NCBI GenBank assembly: GCA_035527095.1
Contig: DATLBC010000140.1
Location: forward strand, 1-64,000
DNA: 64,000 bases
Reading direction: 5' to 3'
Source: Sva-07 sp035527095
Lineage (GTDB): Bacteria > Actinomycetota > Acidimicrobiia > Acidimicrobiales > Ilumatobacteraceae
Position 1 is the stretch's first letter; each line of letters opens with the position of its first letter. Below are positions 24,939-34,010 of this stretch, piece by piece. The translations under genes and the position numbers were made by a program. Under the pieces are notes generated by a model. The model did no database searches. It was not told the origin of the DNA and saw only the letters and a list, made by a program, of their open reading frames with translations.

Positions 24939-25793
24939 TCAGTGGGCAGCGGTGTGAGCGGCGAGGAGTTCGTGCATTGCGTCGCCACTCGAGGCGCGAG
25001 CGTGGGCTCCGAGCGCCAATGCGTGCTCGTCGTCGAGCACCGCGTGACCACCGACCACCACCAGCACGTCAGGATCGACCTCGCGCGCCCGAGCGCATGC
25101 ATCGGCCAACGCCGGCAGGTTCTCCGATGACATCGCCGACAACCCGACCGCCAACAGATCATTGGTCTCGCGGATCACGTGGGCGATCGACTCACTCGGT
25201 ACGTCGACGCCGAAGTCGGACACCTCCCATCCACGCAGCCGCAACAGATCCCCCAACATCGCCACCGGAAGCGCATGGAACTCGCCGGCGGGTGCGCCGA
25301 GCGCCACCACGCCTCGAGACCGGCCCCGTCGGGTGAAGCGCGGTCCGATCCGTCCGACGATGCGCATCGCGATACCCGTCGCCCGGTGCTCGATCGAGAT
25401 GTCGAGTTCGCCTGTCGCCCATCGCTCGCCGATGCTCACCATCGCAGGGGTCAAGACGTCGAGATAGATCTCGTCCAGTTCGGCCCCTGCTGCCATCGCA
25501 GCTTCGACCACACTCCAGCTCCCCGGCGCATCACCGGCGACCAGCCGAGATTCGAGCCGTGTCGCCCACGGCGCCTTACGGTTACGGGCACCGCCCTTGC
25601 CGGACGGTCCGGTTGCGGCCGATGCTTCGGCCGCCTGCTCGCGGAAGCGATCGAGCGCCGAACGCTGCACCTGCCAGACACCGCCGGACTTGGCGGCGTC
25701 CAACACCCCGAGGCGCACATACCGGTACGCGGTCATGTAGTGCACGCCGAGTTCGTCGGCGACTTCCTGCAAGGTGAGTACAGCGTCGGTCAT
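24939..25793 (-). CDS. CarH-like adenosylcobalamin-binding transcriptional regulator
   Basis: 284 residues. N-terminal helix-turn-helix of excisionase/MerR type (LTLQEVADELGVHYMTAYRYVRLGVL, residues 6-31), Gly/Ala linker, four-helix cap (about 78-150), and B12-binding Rossmann domain (about 158-278). The cap has Trp125-x9-Glu135-His136 (W..EH), the motif that contacts the adenosyl group in the light sensor CarH. EFH (171-173) provides the lower axial His of the DxHxxG motif, though the Gly is Pro here. Predicted role: B12-dependent, probably light-responsive repressor. No carotenoid operon is adjacent. The first bases of the upstream gap (25794-25899) hold the likely promoter. Confidence 0.82.
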   Translation of the reverse strand: MTDAVLTLQEVADELGVHYMTAYRYVRLGVLDAAKSGGVWQVQRSALDRFREQAAEASAATGPSGKGGARNRKAPWATRLESRLVAGDAPGSWSVVEAAMAAGAELDEIYLDVLTPAMVSIGERWATGELDISIEHRATGIAMRIVGRIGPRFTRRGRSRGVVALGAPAGEFHALPVAMLGDLLRLRGWEVSDFGVDVPSESIAHVIRETNDLLAVGLSAMSSENLPALADACARAREVDPDVLVVVGGHAVLDDEHALALGAHARASSGDAMHELLAAHTAAH

Positions 25794-25899
25794 GTCAGGT
25801 CCCCAGCCATCGCTGGCGAGCCGACGCTAGAGCGGACGCACCCCGGCGCGCCCAACCCTGCTCTGATGATGATCAGATGGCCTGTCGACGAAATCGGTG

Positions 25900-26367
25900 T
25901 CAGCCCTGCTTGGCGTTCCAGCGCTCGCGGCCCAACCGGCCCCGCTCGAGCAAATGGGCCGGTACTCGTTTGACGGCCTCGGAGAGCTCGGCGCCGCCCT
26001 CGCCGCCGTCACCACTCGACGGTGCCGCCTCGGGCTCGTCGAGTTGCAGGTCCTCGAAACTTGGCGGCTCGACACCCGGCTTCCAGTACTGGTACAGGTC
26101 GCGTACGATGTCGGCCAGGCCAGCGGAGTCGTGGCCCTTCCCGAGGTCGACGGTGATGATGTTGCCGTACACGTGGACCGCATCGACCTGGCCGGTCGCG
26201 AACATCCGGCGCGCCAGTTCGTCGGACGGCGTGTTGCCCCATGCGTCGGCAACCGACGCGAAATGCTCGTGGCCCATGCCGGACAGACTGCGATTGATCT
26301 CGAAGCGAACGACCCCGCGTGTCGAACTCGGCTTCTCGGTGACGGCGACCAACTGACCCATGGGCAT
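25900..26367 (-). CDS. NifU/Nfu N-terminal-like domain protein
   Basis: 155 residues. VRFEINRSLSGMGHEHFAS, then NTPSDELARRMFATGQVDAVHVYGNIITVDL, resembles the Nfu_N domain found in front of iron-sulfur scaffold domains, but no CxxC scaffold domain follows. The second half is an acidic Pro/Glu/Gly-rich linker and a short basic tail (VPAHLLERGRLGRERWNAKQG). Such stand-alone proteins occur in actinobacteria; the function is unproven. Start at ATG 26367; an alternative is the Met two codons downstream. Confidence 0.55.
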   Translation of the reverse strand: MPMGQLVAVTEKPSSTRGVVRFEINRSLSGMGHEHFASVADAWGNTPSDELARRMFATGQVDAVHVYGNIITVDLGKGHDSAGLADIVRDLYQYWKPGVEPPSFEDLQLDEPEAAPSSGDGGEGGAELSEAVKRVPAHLLERGRLGRERWNAKQG

Positions 26368-26414
26368 CGAACGCTAGCGCCCCGAGACGGTCGCCGACCC
26401 CATCCGTGACCCAC

Positions 26415-27083
26415 TCATGTCGACGACTCGACGACGTTTGCGAGCTGCACGGCGACCAGACGATCCTCGGAGGTCCCTCGCACGGCGATCACGGCGCCCT
26501 CTCGACGGCTCACGAGCGCAATCGTGTAGCCGGCGCCGGAGTCCGAGCCCGGCGCGAGGAACTCGGCGATCCCGACAGCATCCGCGCTCACGTCGCCGAC
26601 CGGTTCGATCGCGTCACGACGGAACCAGTCCGACTCGATGACATCCTCCGAGACGTAGTGGATCTCGGCCACACCCGCGCCAGCGGTGAATCGACAGGCA
26701 CCGTCATCGATCGGCTCTGCCGACGCCACGCCCACCCCCGCTGCGGCACCGAACTGTTCAGCGACCTGGTACTCACCCAGCCGTACGCAGGCGTCGAACG
26801 GCAGTGCCTCGGGAAGCGGTGGGAGGGCGACGTCGCTGTCCGGATCGGGGCGCGGGTCACCGACCAGCTCGGTCGTGACCGGTCCGGTCGGGCTCTCGGG
26901 GGCGACGGCGACGTCCTCCCCAGAACCGAGCGTGGCCGGAACGGTCGGGACCGGCCGCATCTCACCGCTCGACGACTCGTCGAGGCGACTCCAGCTGCAC
27001 CCGGCGGCCAGGACACCGAGCAACACCACGATCGCCGCTGCGCGGGCGCCGTTTCGTGGGGTTCGTCGGCGGTGTTCGACCAT
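26415..27083 (-). CDS. Secreted lipoprotein, DUF3558-like
   Basis: 222 residues from ATG 27083: basic N-terminus, hydrophobic stretch AAAIVVLLGVLAAGC with lipobox LAAGC, then a low-complexity Pro/Val/Thr linker (to about residue 90) and a small globular domain with two Cys (FDACVRLGE..., DDGACRFTAG). The layout resembles DUF3558 lipoproteins of actinobacteria (a Cys pair after a P-rich linker). Function unknown. It stands alone between the Nfu_N-like gene and the VWA gene. Confidence 0.75.
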   Translation of the reverse strand: MVEHRRRTPRNGARAAAIVVLLGVLAAGCSWSRLDESSSGEMRPVPTVPATLGSGEDVAVAPESPTGPVTTELVGDPRPDPDSDVALPPLPEALPFDACVRLGEYQVAEQFGAAAGVGVASAEPIDDGACRFTAGAGVAEIHYVSEDVIESDWFRRDAIEPVGDVSADAVGIAEFLAPGSDSGAGYTIALVSRREGAVIAVRGTSEDRLVAVQLANVVESST

Positions 27084-27176
27084 GAAGTGCCACGGTACCG
27101 CCCGTGACCTGGTGCGATTCGTCGCTCCAGCGCCACATCGCCTCAAGATTTCGTCTGCCTTCGACGCAGCAGCCTG

Positions 27177-28433
27177 TCAGCGCAGCGCGTCGGCCAAGAC
27201 CGCAGGAAACTCATCGGGGGTGGTCGCCAGCACGCTCGCGCCGAGCGCAACAAGCGCCGCAGCATGATCGTGATCATGGGCCGGTGCGCCTTCGTCGCTG
27301 AGCGCGAGCAGCACGATGACCTGCACTCCCGACTCGACGAGTTCACCGACCCGACGACGCATGACCTCGGCGTTGCCGCCCTCGTAGAGGTCGCTCACCA
27401 CGAACAGCACCGTCTCGCGCGGCCGCTCGATCAGCTGTTGGCAGTAGGCGAGTGCGTTGGCGATGTCCGTGCCGCCCCCGAGCTGCACGCCGAATAGCAC
27501 CTCGACCGGGTCGTGGAGATATGCCGTGAGGTCGGTGATCGCCGTGTCGAACGCGACGAACGAGGTCCGCAGCGCCGGGAGTTGTGCGAGGACGCCGCCG
27601 AACAGCGACGCGTACACCACGCTGTCTGCCATCGAGCCCGATTGGTCGACAGCGATGATGACGTCGCGAGCGAGGCTGCGCTGGCGGCGTCCGTGACCGA
27701 CGAGTCGCTCGGGCACGACGGTGCGGTGTTCTGGTATCCAGTGCCGCAGATTGGCAGCGATCGTGGTCGGCCAGTCGATGTCCCCGGGCCGCGGTCTCCG
27801 AGTGCGCGCCGACCGCGACAGGGCACCGCGAACGGCCTGGCGTGTGTGGTCGGCCAGACGGCGCTCGAGGTCGGCGAGCACCTGGGCGATCACCTGGCGG
27901 GCAGTCGCCCGGGTCTCGTCGGGGAGGTGGCGATTCAGTTCGACGAGCAGCGTGACCAGGTGGATGTCGGGCTCGACGCTTTGCAGCAGCTCGGGTTCGA
28001 GCAGGAGCTGGCGCAGGTCGAGCCGCTCGACGGCGTCGCGTTGGAGGATCTGGACCACGGGCGTCGGGAAGTACCTGCGGATGTCGCCGAGCCAGCGCAT
28101 CACCGACGGTTTCGATCTGCTCAACCCGCCGGCACGATTCGTCCCACGGGCGCCCTGCTCGCCGCGGTCGTACAACGCTCCCAGCGCAGCGTCGATGCGT
28201 CGGTCGTCTCCACGCAAACCTGCCCCGGCCGACGGGCGGCCCGAGGCAGCGGCACCCTGGCCGGATCCATCCTCGTGTCCCCCATCGCCATCGCCATCGC
28301 TCGCGACAGTCGTGTCGTCGAGCCCCGCCTGGCTGTCGGCCTCGGCCCACACGTCGTCGGCGGCGGGGCCGAGCAGGAGACGCCAGCGTCGACGTCGCTC
28401 GGATTCGGACACGGTCGGCGTCGCCGGGTTCAC
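27177..28433 (-). CDS. VWA-domain protein of a MoxR/DUF5682/SWIM cluster
   Basis: 418 residues from GTG 28433, which overlaps the DUF5682 stop by 4 bp (a longer reading would run antisense-like through that gene). The N-terminal half is helical and charged; the C-terminal von Willebrand A domain (about 235-405) has the complete MIDAS: DQSGSM, the Thr in LGGGTDIANAL, and Asp in FVVSDLYEGG. VWA proteins of this kind work with MoxR AAA+ ATPases, often to load or activate a client. It is the last gene of the five-gene cluster. Confidence 0.88.
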   Translation of the reverse strand: MNPATPTVSESERRRRWRLLLGPAADDVWAEADSQAGLDDTTVASDGDGDGGHEDGSGQGAAASGRPSAGAGLRGDDRRIDAALGALYDRGEQGARGTNRAGGLSRSKPSVMRWLGDIRRYFPTPVVQILQRDAVERLDLRQLLLEPELLQSVEPDIHLVTLLVELNRHLPDETRATARQVIAQVLADLERRLADHTRQAVRGALSRSARTRRPRPGDIDWPTTIAANLRHWIPEHRTVVPERLVGHGRRQRSLARDVIIAVDQSGSMADSVVYASLFGGVLAQLPALRTSFVAFDTAITDLTAYLHDPVEVLFGVQLGGGTDIANALAYCQQLIERPRETVLFVVSDLYEGGNAEVMRRRVGELVESGVQVIVLLALSDEGAPAHDHDHAAALVALGASVLATTPDEFPAVLADALR

Positions 28434-30619
28434 GAGAGACCCACCCCGAGCATGTGGCGCACCGTCGACAACGCGGCCGCGGCCCGTGCGGGGTCGACGT
28501 CGGCCCCGAACCCCCCGGAACGTTCGACGCCGATGCCCATCAGGAGTCGCATGAGCTGTCGTCGTTCGGCTGCTTCGAACGCACCGAACGTGCGGCGCAG
28601 CAGGGCGATCACCGCATCGAAGGCATCTGGTTGCAGCGACGCAACCCATCCGTCGAGCACGGCGAGGAGGTCGGCGTCGTGGATCAGCACCGACCCGGAT
28701 CCGGCGAGGAACCCTTCGACGAACGCTGCGCCGCTCGCGGGTGGCGTGCCGGCCGACAGCGCCTGCGACAGTCGACGCTGCACGGCGTCGACCGACCAGA
28801 CTCCGGCGTCGTGGAGAAGTCGCGTGGCGCGACCCTGCACCAGACCGTGGCCGCTCCCCGTCGCGAGTTCGACGAGCACGATGGGCAGGCCGTGACGACG
28901 GGCCGGATGATCGAGCACGGCGAGCGCTCCCTGCAAACCGGCGAGGCGTTCGACGAGCACGGCCGCACCGTCGTCGTCGAGCGAGTGCGCCGATGCAACG
29001 AGGCCGGCCAGGATCCGAACGACGATGCCGTCGACGACCTCCCGAAGCGCGCCGGCATCGGTCGAGCGGACATCGCCATAGCGCAACGCAGCCGCGAGCG
29101 GCGGCAGCGCATCGAGCAGTCGACCGACGTCGGGGTCGGTGGCCGCCCTGCTCGCCAGGCGCTGCACGGTGGGCTCGACCGCTTGAGGAAGGTCCGCGAA
29201 GAGCGCCGAGCTGATGATGCCGACCAGCTCGACGATGCCCGACGATGCGGCGGCTCGTTCCAGCAGTCGGGCGGTCGCTGCGGTGTCCAGCGTCGTGCCG
29301 TAGCCGGCACGTTCGATCAGGCGCACCGACAGCTCGGGATCCCATCGCACCTCCCACGTCTCGCGGAATGTGCCAGACGATCCCCGACCGTCGACAACTG
29401 CACCCCACGGCACGCCGAGCGCGACGAGACGGTGGAGGAGATGCGACTTGCGCAGGCCGGTCGGGGTGCGCAGGTCGACCTCGACGAGTGTGGTCTCGGC
29501 ACGAGGTGGGAGGCGAGCCGACTTCTGCGCCTTCGCGACGTCGCGGGCGAGCGGCACCTGCGGGGCGGCGTCGGGGACAGTGCCGAGTTCGTCGCCGACC
29601 ACCAGTTCGCGTCGCACGAGGTCGAGGCCGCCCATCACAGCGTCGGCGGCGTCGAGCACTTCGGACAGCCCGACCCGGGGTCGGCCGCGCATTGCTGCGA
29701 GCGACTCGGCCAGCCGGGTGCCGGCGATCAGGTGATCCGGCGACGCCGACCCGCCGCGTTCGCGGACGAGTCGCGCCGCGTCGACGAAGAATCGAGCGAC
29801 GCCGTCGCTCCCGGGGTGATCGAATACGTGGCGATACCAGCCGGGGCTGTCGACGCCTGCGGCGTAACCGGAACCCGCAACGAGCCGGCGATGTGTCCAC
29901 GGCACCCAGGCAACGGCGGTCTTGACCTTGGGGAGCCCACGCAACGTAGCGGTGTCGGTGGAGACGTTGGGGGTGCCAGGGGCGTCGATGTCGAGGGCGG
30001 GCACGTGCCACGCTCCACACACGACAACGATTTGTTCGTGCCCGGCCCGGCGGGCAGCGCGTATCGATCGGCGCATGTGAGCCTCGCGTTGCAGCTCTCG
30101 TCGCGTCGGCACGAAACCGTCGCGGGCAGCGGCCATCGCCTCGGCGACGGCGTCGAACGCTGGGGCGCCGTCGCCCCGGTGCTCGATCACGTCCTCCCAC
30201 CATCGCTCCGGGTCGGGGTCGCCGGCCGCGGCGGCGAGTTCGCGCAGCGGGTCGGGCGGTGCCGACTCGGCAACGAGCGAGACATCGTCATCACCAGCAG
30301 CGGCGGCGAGCGTGACCGCCAGCGGCAGGTCGACCGCGTGGACCTCCACGTCGTGGACATTCGCCCAGGCGATCGCCTGCCACTCGGGGCTGAACGTGGC
30401 GAACGGCGCGAACGCGGCCCGCCCGGGCTCGGCCGGAACGTAGGTGAGCAGCGCGACCGGCGGCACGAGGCCCGGCTCGCCCACCCACCGCAGCGCAGCA
30501 TCGACGTCGGCAGGCGCTTCGACGAGCACCACGTCGGGTTGGATGTCCTCCAGTGCCCGCAGCACCGACCGAGCCGACCCGGGTCCGTGATGACGGATGC
30601 CGAGCAGGTGGACGCTCAC
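28430..30619 (-). CDS. DUF5682 family protein
   Basis: 729 residues. The N-terminus MSVHLLGIRHHGPGSARSVLR is the family hallmark, followed by DVVLVEAPADVDAALRW and FAPFATFSPEWQAIAWA; this part resembles TraB/ChaN-like or EreA-like alpha/beta hydrolase folds with conserved His pairs (HHGPG, IVVVCGAWHVPAL). The rest is mostly helical with a middle segment SDLRT-like strand region. Function unknown; it is regularly found with MoxR, VWA, DUF5691 and SWIM genes. Its ATG overlaps the MoxR stop and its stop overlaps the VWA start, so translation is coupled on both sides. Confidence 0.85.
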   Translation of the reverse strand: MSVHLLGIRHHGPGSARSVLRALEDIQPDVVLVEAPADVDAALRWVGEPGLVPPVALLTYVPAEPGRAAFAPFATFSPEWQAIAWANVHDVEVHAVDLPLAVTLAAAAGDDDVSLVAESAPPDPLRELAAAAGDPDPERWWEDVIEHRGDGAPAFDAVAEAMAAARDGFVPTRRELQREAHMRRSIRAARRAGHEQIVVVCGAWHVPALDIDAPGTPNVSTDTATLRGLPKVKTAVAWVPWTHRRLVAGSGYAAGVDSPGWYRHVFDHPGSDGVARFFVDAARLVRERGGSASPDHLIAGTRLAESLAAMRGRPRVGLSEVLDAADAVMGGLDLVRRELVVGDELGTVPDAAPQVPLARDVAKAQKSARLPPRAETTLVEVDLRTPTGLRKSHLLHRLVALGVPWGAVVDGRGSSGTFRETWEVRWDPELSVRLIERAGYGTTLDTAATARLLERAAASSGIVELVGIISSALFADLPQAVEPTVQRLASRAATDPDVGRLLDALPPLAAALRYGDVRSTDAGALREVVDGIVVRILAGLVASAHSLDDDGAAVLVERLAGLQGALAVLDHPARRHGLPIVLVELATGSGHGLVQGRATRLLHDAGVWSVDAVQRRLSQALSAGTPPASGAAFVEGFLAGSGSVLIHDADLLAVLDGWVASLQPDAFDAVIALLRRTFGAFEAAERRQLMRLLMGIGVERSGGFGADVDPARAAAALSTVRHMLGVGLS

Positions 30620-31731
30620 GTGTCGAGGGCGCGGCAGGCGTCGTAGAACTCGTCCCAGCCGGGACGTTCGCGCACGACGGCCTCGAGATACTCGCGCCAG
30701 GCGATCGCGTCGTGAACCGGATCGCTCACGACCGCGCCGATGATCCCGGCGGCGACGTCGGTCGAACGCAGTTCTCCGTCGCCGAAATGTGCAGCAAGGG
30801 CAAGCCCGTTGGTGACGACCGAGATCGCCTCGGCGGTCGACAGGGTGCCGGTGGGGATCTTGACGCTGTTGCGCTCGTCTTCGGTGAGGCCGGATCGGAG
30901 CTCGCGGAACACGGTGACGACCCGGCGGATCTCGTCCGCGGCGGCGGGAACGTCGGGCAGCGCGAGCGCCACGCCGAGTTCACCGACGCGCCGGCTGACG
31001 ATGGCGATCTCCTCGTCGATCGTGGTGGGGAGCGGCAGCACGACCGTGTTGAAGCGCCGCCGCAGCGCGCTCGACAGGTCGTTGACGCCACGGTCGCGGT
31101 CGTTTGCGGTCGCGATGACGTTGAACCCCCGGATCGCAGCCACCTCGGTGTCGAGCTCCGGCACCGGCAGCACCTTCTCGGACAGCACGGTGACCAAGGC
31201 GTCCTGCACCTCGGGTGGCATACGGGTGAGTTCCTCGACACGCACGATGGCGCCGCGCTCCATACCCCGGTAGATCGGGCCGGGCACGAGCGCCGCGGTG
31301 CTGGGACCTTCGGCGAGCAGCCGGGCATAGTTCCAGCCGTAGCGCAACGTTTCCTCGGTGGTGCCTGCGGTGCCCTGGACGAGCAGCGTGGAGTCGCCGC
31401 TGATCGCTGCCGCGAGGTGCTCGCTCACCCAGGTCTTCGCTGTGCCCGGCACGCCCAGCAGCAGCAACGCCCGGTCGGTGGCGAGCGTGGCGACAGCGAT
31501 CTCCACGAGCCGCTGCTGGCCGACGTACTTCGGCGAGATCACCGTGCCATCGGACAACTGGCCACCGAGCAGATAGCGCACGACCGCCCACGGCGACATC
31601 TTCCAGCCCGGCGGGCGTTCGCGGTCGTCGAGTGCGGCGAGTGCGGCCAGCTCGTGCTCGTACTGGTGCTCGGCGTGCGGACGCAGCACGTCGCCGGACG
31701 GCATGTCACCCGGAGGGACTGGTGCACTCAT
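30616..31731 (-). CDS. MoxR-type AAA+ ATPase
   Basis: 371 residues from ATG 31731 (in-frame ATGs about 18 codons further up would overlap the HNH gene end). Walker A GVPGTAKTW; Walker B region IVRVEELTRMPPEVQDAL, where the usual DE is EE; sensor 1 NVIATANDRDRG; arginine fingers LSSALRRRFN; lid IPTGTLSTAEAI. It is the energy-providing chaperone-like subunit of the cluster, expected to act on or with the VWA protein. Operonic with DUF5682 and VWA downstream. Confidence 0.9.
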   Translation of the reverse strand: MSAPVPPGDMPSGDVLRPHAEHQYEHELAALAALDDRERPPGWKMSPWAVVRYLLGGQLSDGTVISPKYVGQQRLVEIAVATLATDRALLLLGVPGTAKTWVSEHLAAAISGDSTLLVQGTAGTTEETLRYGWNYARLLAEGPSTAALVPGPIYRGMERGAIVRVEELTRMPPEVQDALVTVLSEKVLPVPELDTEVAAIRGFNVIATANDRDRGVNDLSSALRRRFNTVVLPLPTTIDEEIAIVSRRVGELGVALALPDVPAAADEIRRVVTVFRELRSGLTEDERNSVKIPTGTLSTAEAISVVTNGLALAAHFGDGELRSTDVAAGIIGAVVSDPVHDAIAWREYLEAVVRERPGWDEFYDACRALDT

Positions 31732-31784
31732 CGACGACGACGCTACCGACCGACCGTCGCTCTGTTCCTGCTGCCCGACCATCA

Positions 31785-33047
31785 TCAGGCGGCGGTACTT
31801 CGCTGGGATCGGCCTGGTGGTCCGGTCGCGTGGACGCTCCCGTCGGGGAGGTGGAGGGTGAGTTGTCGGTTCGGTCCGAGTTCGATAACCCATCCGTCGT
31901 TGTGGATCTTGGCGTGATGCACCGAGCAGACGGGCAGGAGGTTGTCGAAGTCGGTGCGGCCCTGGTTGCGCCACCAGATGATGTGGTGGAGTTTGCAGCG
32001 GTCGTAGGCCACCGTGCAGCCCGGGATGGCACAACACCGGTACAGCCCGCGTAGCGCGCGTCGTTGGGCGCGGTTCGCCAGGCGGGTGGTGCGTCCCAGG
32101 TTCAACTCTCCGGGTGCGTGCAGCACCACACCGTTGCGAACCACGACCGCGTGCACGTCGGCGTCGCCGGCCAACGTGGCGAGCACGCGGGCGGGGATCT
32201 CGACAGGGATCGAGAACTCGCCAACCGGGCCGACCTGGTCCTCAGCATCGGCGTGGACGACCACGACATATTCCGGTCGGCCCAGCTTCGGCCGCACGAG
32301 CGGTGCAGGATCGTTGCTGCGTTCGTTGCCCAACGCTTCGTCGAGGAGGAGTCGAGCGACGGCCTGGGCGGCGAGGTAGCGCTGCTTCTCGATGGGGTCG
32401 TCGGGGCAGTCGGCGGGCTCGGCTTCACCGAAGAGCGTTTGGACTGTGGTGTCGATCCGAGCGGCGATCTTGATGCCGGTGACGGGGTCGAACTTGGCGG
32501 TCAGGTTCCACATGCCGTCGGTGTCGACCCAGGTGCGGGCTCGTGCGTTGCGGCGTTGTCGGGCGAGACGGTCGAGGCCGTCGTCTTCTTGGAGTCGTTT
32601 GGTTTCGAGGTCCAGGCGGCGGGTGAACTCGTCGACCGTGCCGGCCTTCGCAACGGCGGCCAATGCGTCGGCACGCTTGATCAGCTCGCCGCGTTTGGAC
32701 GCATCGACCTTCTTCGAGGCCCGGGTGACGGCATCGACATGGTCAGCGGTGATCGCACCGTCGCCCAACGCGTCAGCCAGCTTGGGTGTCTGCTTCAACG
32801 TCGTGGAGCGTTCGGTGGTCTTGGCCGCCTGGCTCAGCGATTTCTTCGACGCGTTCGCGATGCGCTGCTCGGGGAACGAATCGATCCCCTCGAGTTGCCT
32901 GACCAGGCCGGCGTGCTGAGCGTCGCACCACGCCTGCACTTCACGCACCGCGACCAGACCGGACTCGATCAGATCAGCACCCGCCGACGAGTTCGAACGC
33001 ACCGACGCAATCGCCCCGACCCGCTCGACCACCGCAGCGATCTCCAT
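31785..33047 (-). CDS. DUF222/HNH endonuclease-domain protein (13E12-repeat type)
   Basis: 420 residues. An N-terminal DUF222 region (about 1-300, helical, with KKSLSQAAKTTERSTTL and GAITADHVDAVTRASKK) is followed by a C-terminal HNH motif: RCKLHHIIWWRNQGRTDFDN, LLPVCSVHHAKIHND with two Cys (CAIPGC) for structural zinc. Such genes are multicopy in actinobacterial genomes and often behave like stand-alone mobile-type nucleases; the target is unknown. It sits inside the MoxR/DUF5682/SWIM cluster between DUF5691 and MoxR, in the same direction, and looks like an insertion into it. Confidence 0.88.
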   Translation of the reverse strand: MEIAAVVERVGAIASVRSNSSAGADLIESGLVAVREVQAWCDAQHAGLVRQLEGIDSFPEQRIANASKKSLSQAAKTTERSTTLKQTPKLADALGDGAITADHVDAVTRASKKVDASKRGELIKRADALAAVAKAGTVDEFTRRLDLETKRLQEDDGLDRLARQRRNARARTWVDTDGMWNLTAKFDPVTGIKIAARIDTTVQTLFGEAEPADCPDDPIEKQRYLAAQAVARLLLDEALGNERSNDPAPLVRPKLGRPEYVVVVHADAEDQVGPVGEFSIPVEIPARVLATLAGDADVHAVVVRNGVVLHAPGELNLGRTTRLANRAQRRALRGLYRCCAIPGCTVAYDRCKLHHIIWWRNQGRTDFDNLLPVCSVHHAKIHNDGWVIELGPNRQLTLHLPDGSVHATGPPGRSQRSTAA

Positions 33048-33133
33048 GCCGGCAACCCTAGACAGGGGGTGTCACACAGTTGATCGGCGCAAGACTTCGG
33101 CCATGAGCGACGCCGTCGACGACGTGGGACCGC

Positions 33134-33937
33134 TCAGCTGACCGACAGTTCGTCGAGCATGCGTTGACGAGTGCGGCCAAGGTCGGCGAGGACCGATGCG
33201 AGGGGAAAACCGGGCGATCCGCCGTCGATCGCTTCGAGAGCCGACGCCACCTGACCGGGAGCATCGGGCCGCATGCGTGCGATGAGATTGACGAGAACTG
33301 CTCGGTGAGCGTGGACCAACATGCCGGCGTCGATCGCTCTGGCGAGTTGTCGAGCGACGACGTCACCGTCGGCGTGGAGCAGCGGCTCGAGATCGGGCGG
33401 GATCGGAAGCGGTGGCAACTCGGCGATGTCGTCCGCCGACGGATCGGGCTGCGCGCCAGCGGCGCCTCGGGCGCCCAACTCGGGGAGGTGACCGACGAGC
33501 CAACCGGCGAGCGGTCCACACGCCAGCTCGGCACGGGCTCGGCGAATGGGATCGGTTCGGTGTCGGGTCAGCAGCTCGGGCACGAGGTCGGGTGGCACGC
33601 GCCACCCATTCATGACCAGGCTCAGCATCCATTCGTCCTCGAGCACCGGCCACGACGACACGATGTGATGCCAGCGTTCGGCCGCAGCGGGCACACAGAC
33701 CGGTCGATCATCGGTGCCGGGACCATCGACCGGCGACAAGGGTGCCCCCGGAAGGACGCCGGCACGGCGAACAGCCACGGTCGCGGCGACCTGGGCGAGC
33801 ATCCGCTCCGACGGTGTCGACCGGACTGTGTCGTCGACGAGGTCCGCGATCAGCCCGTCCGGCTCGGGCGGGTTGCGACGGTCGGTGCCGAGCATCGCCA
33901 CCGACACCAACTCGCGCCACTGCTCCACCTGCGTCAC
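33134..33937 (-). CDS. DUF5691 family protein
   Basis: 267 residues from GTG 33937. The start was chosen because VEQWRELVSVAMLGTDRRNPP is the usual opening of the family, and upstream codons belong to an inverted repeat. All-helical, with a conserved-looking WPVLEDEWMLSLVMNGWRVPPDLVPELL. This domain is known mainly from gene neighbourhoods with SWIM, MoxR, VWA and DUF5682 proteins, as here. No catalytic motif is evident; a scaffold role is possible. Confidence 0.78.
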   Translation of the reverse strand: MTQVEQWRELVSVAMLGTDRRNPPEPDGLIADLVDDTVRSTPSERMLAQVAATVAVRRAGVLPGAPLSPVDGPGTDDRPVCVPAAAERWHHIVSSWPVLEDEWMLSLVMNGWRVPPDLVPELLTRHRTDPIRRARAELACGPLAGWLVGHLPELGARGAAGAQPDPSADDIAELPPLPIPPDLEPLLHADGDVVARQLARAIDAGMLVHAHRAVLVNLIARMRPDAPGQVASALEAIDGGSPGFPLASVLADLGRTRQRMLDELSVS

Positions 33938-33949
33938 GCCGCCCCACCC

Positions 33950-34007
33950 CCACGTTTGCGTCGAGGTTCGGGTGACCCGCCGCACACAAACTCTGACGCA
34001 AACGTGG
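33950..34007. repeat. 13-bp perfect inverted repeat with 32-nt spacer between SWIM and DUF5691 genes
   Basis: CCACGTTTGCGTC (33950-33962) and GACGCAAACGTGG (33995-34007) are exact complements. It begins 4 nt beyond the SWIM stop and ends 13 bp before the DUF5691 GTG. Possible roles: intercistronic attenuator, transcript processing site, or repeat element; compare 3873-3919. Confidence 0.6.
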
Positions 34008-34010
34008 TGA

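Noticed and set aside
28433..30203. N-terminal extension of the VWA gene through the DUF5682 region
   Set aside because: The extension is an Arg-rich shadow frame; the GTG at 28433 overlapping the DUF5682 stop is the natural start.
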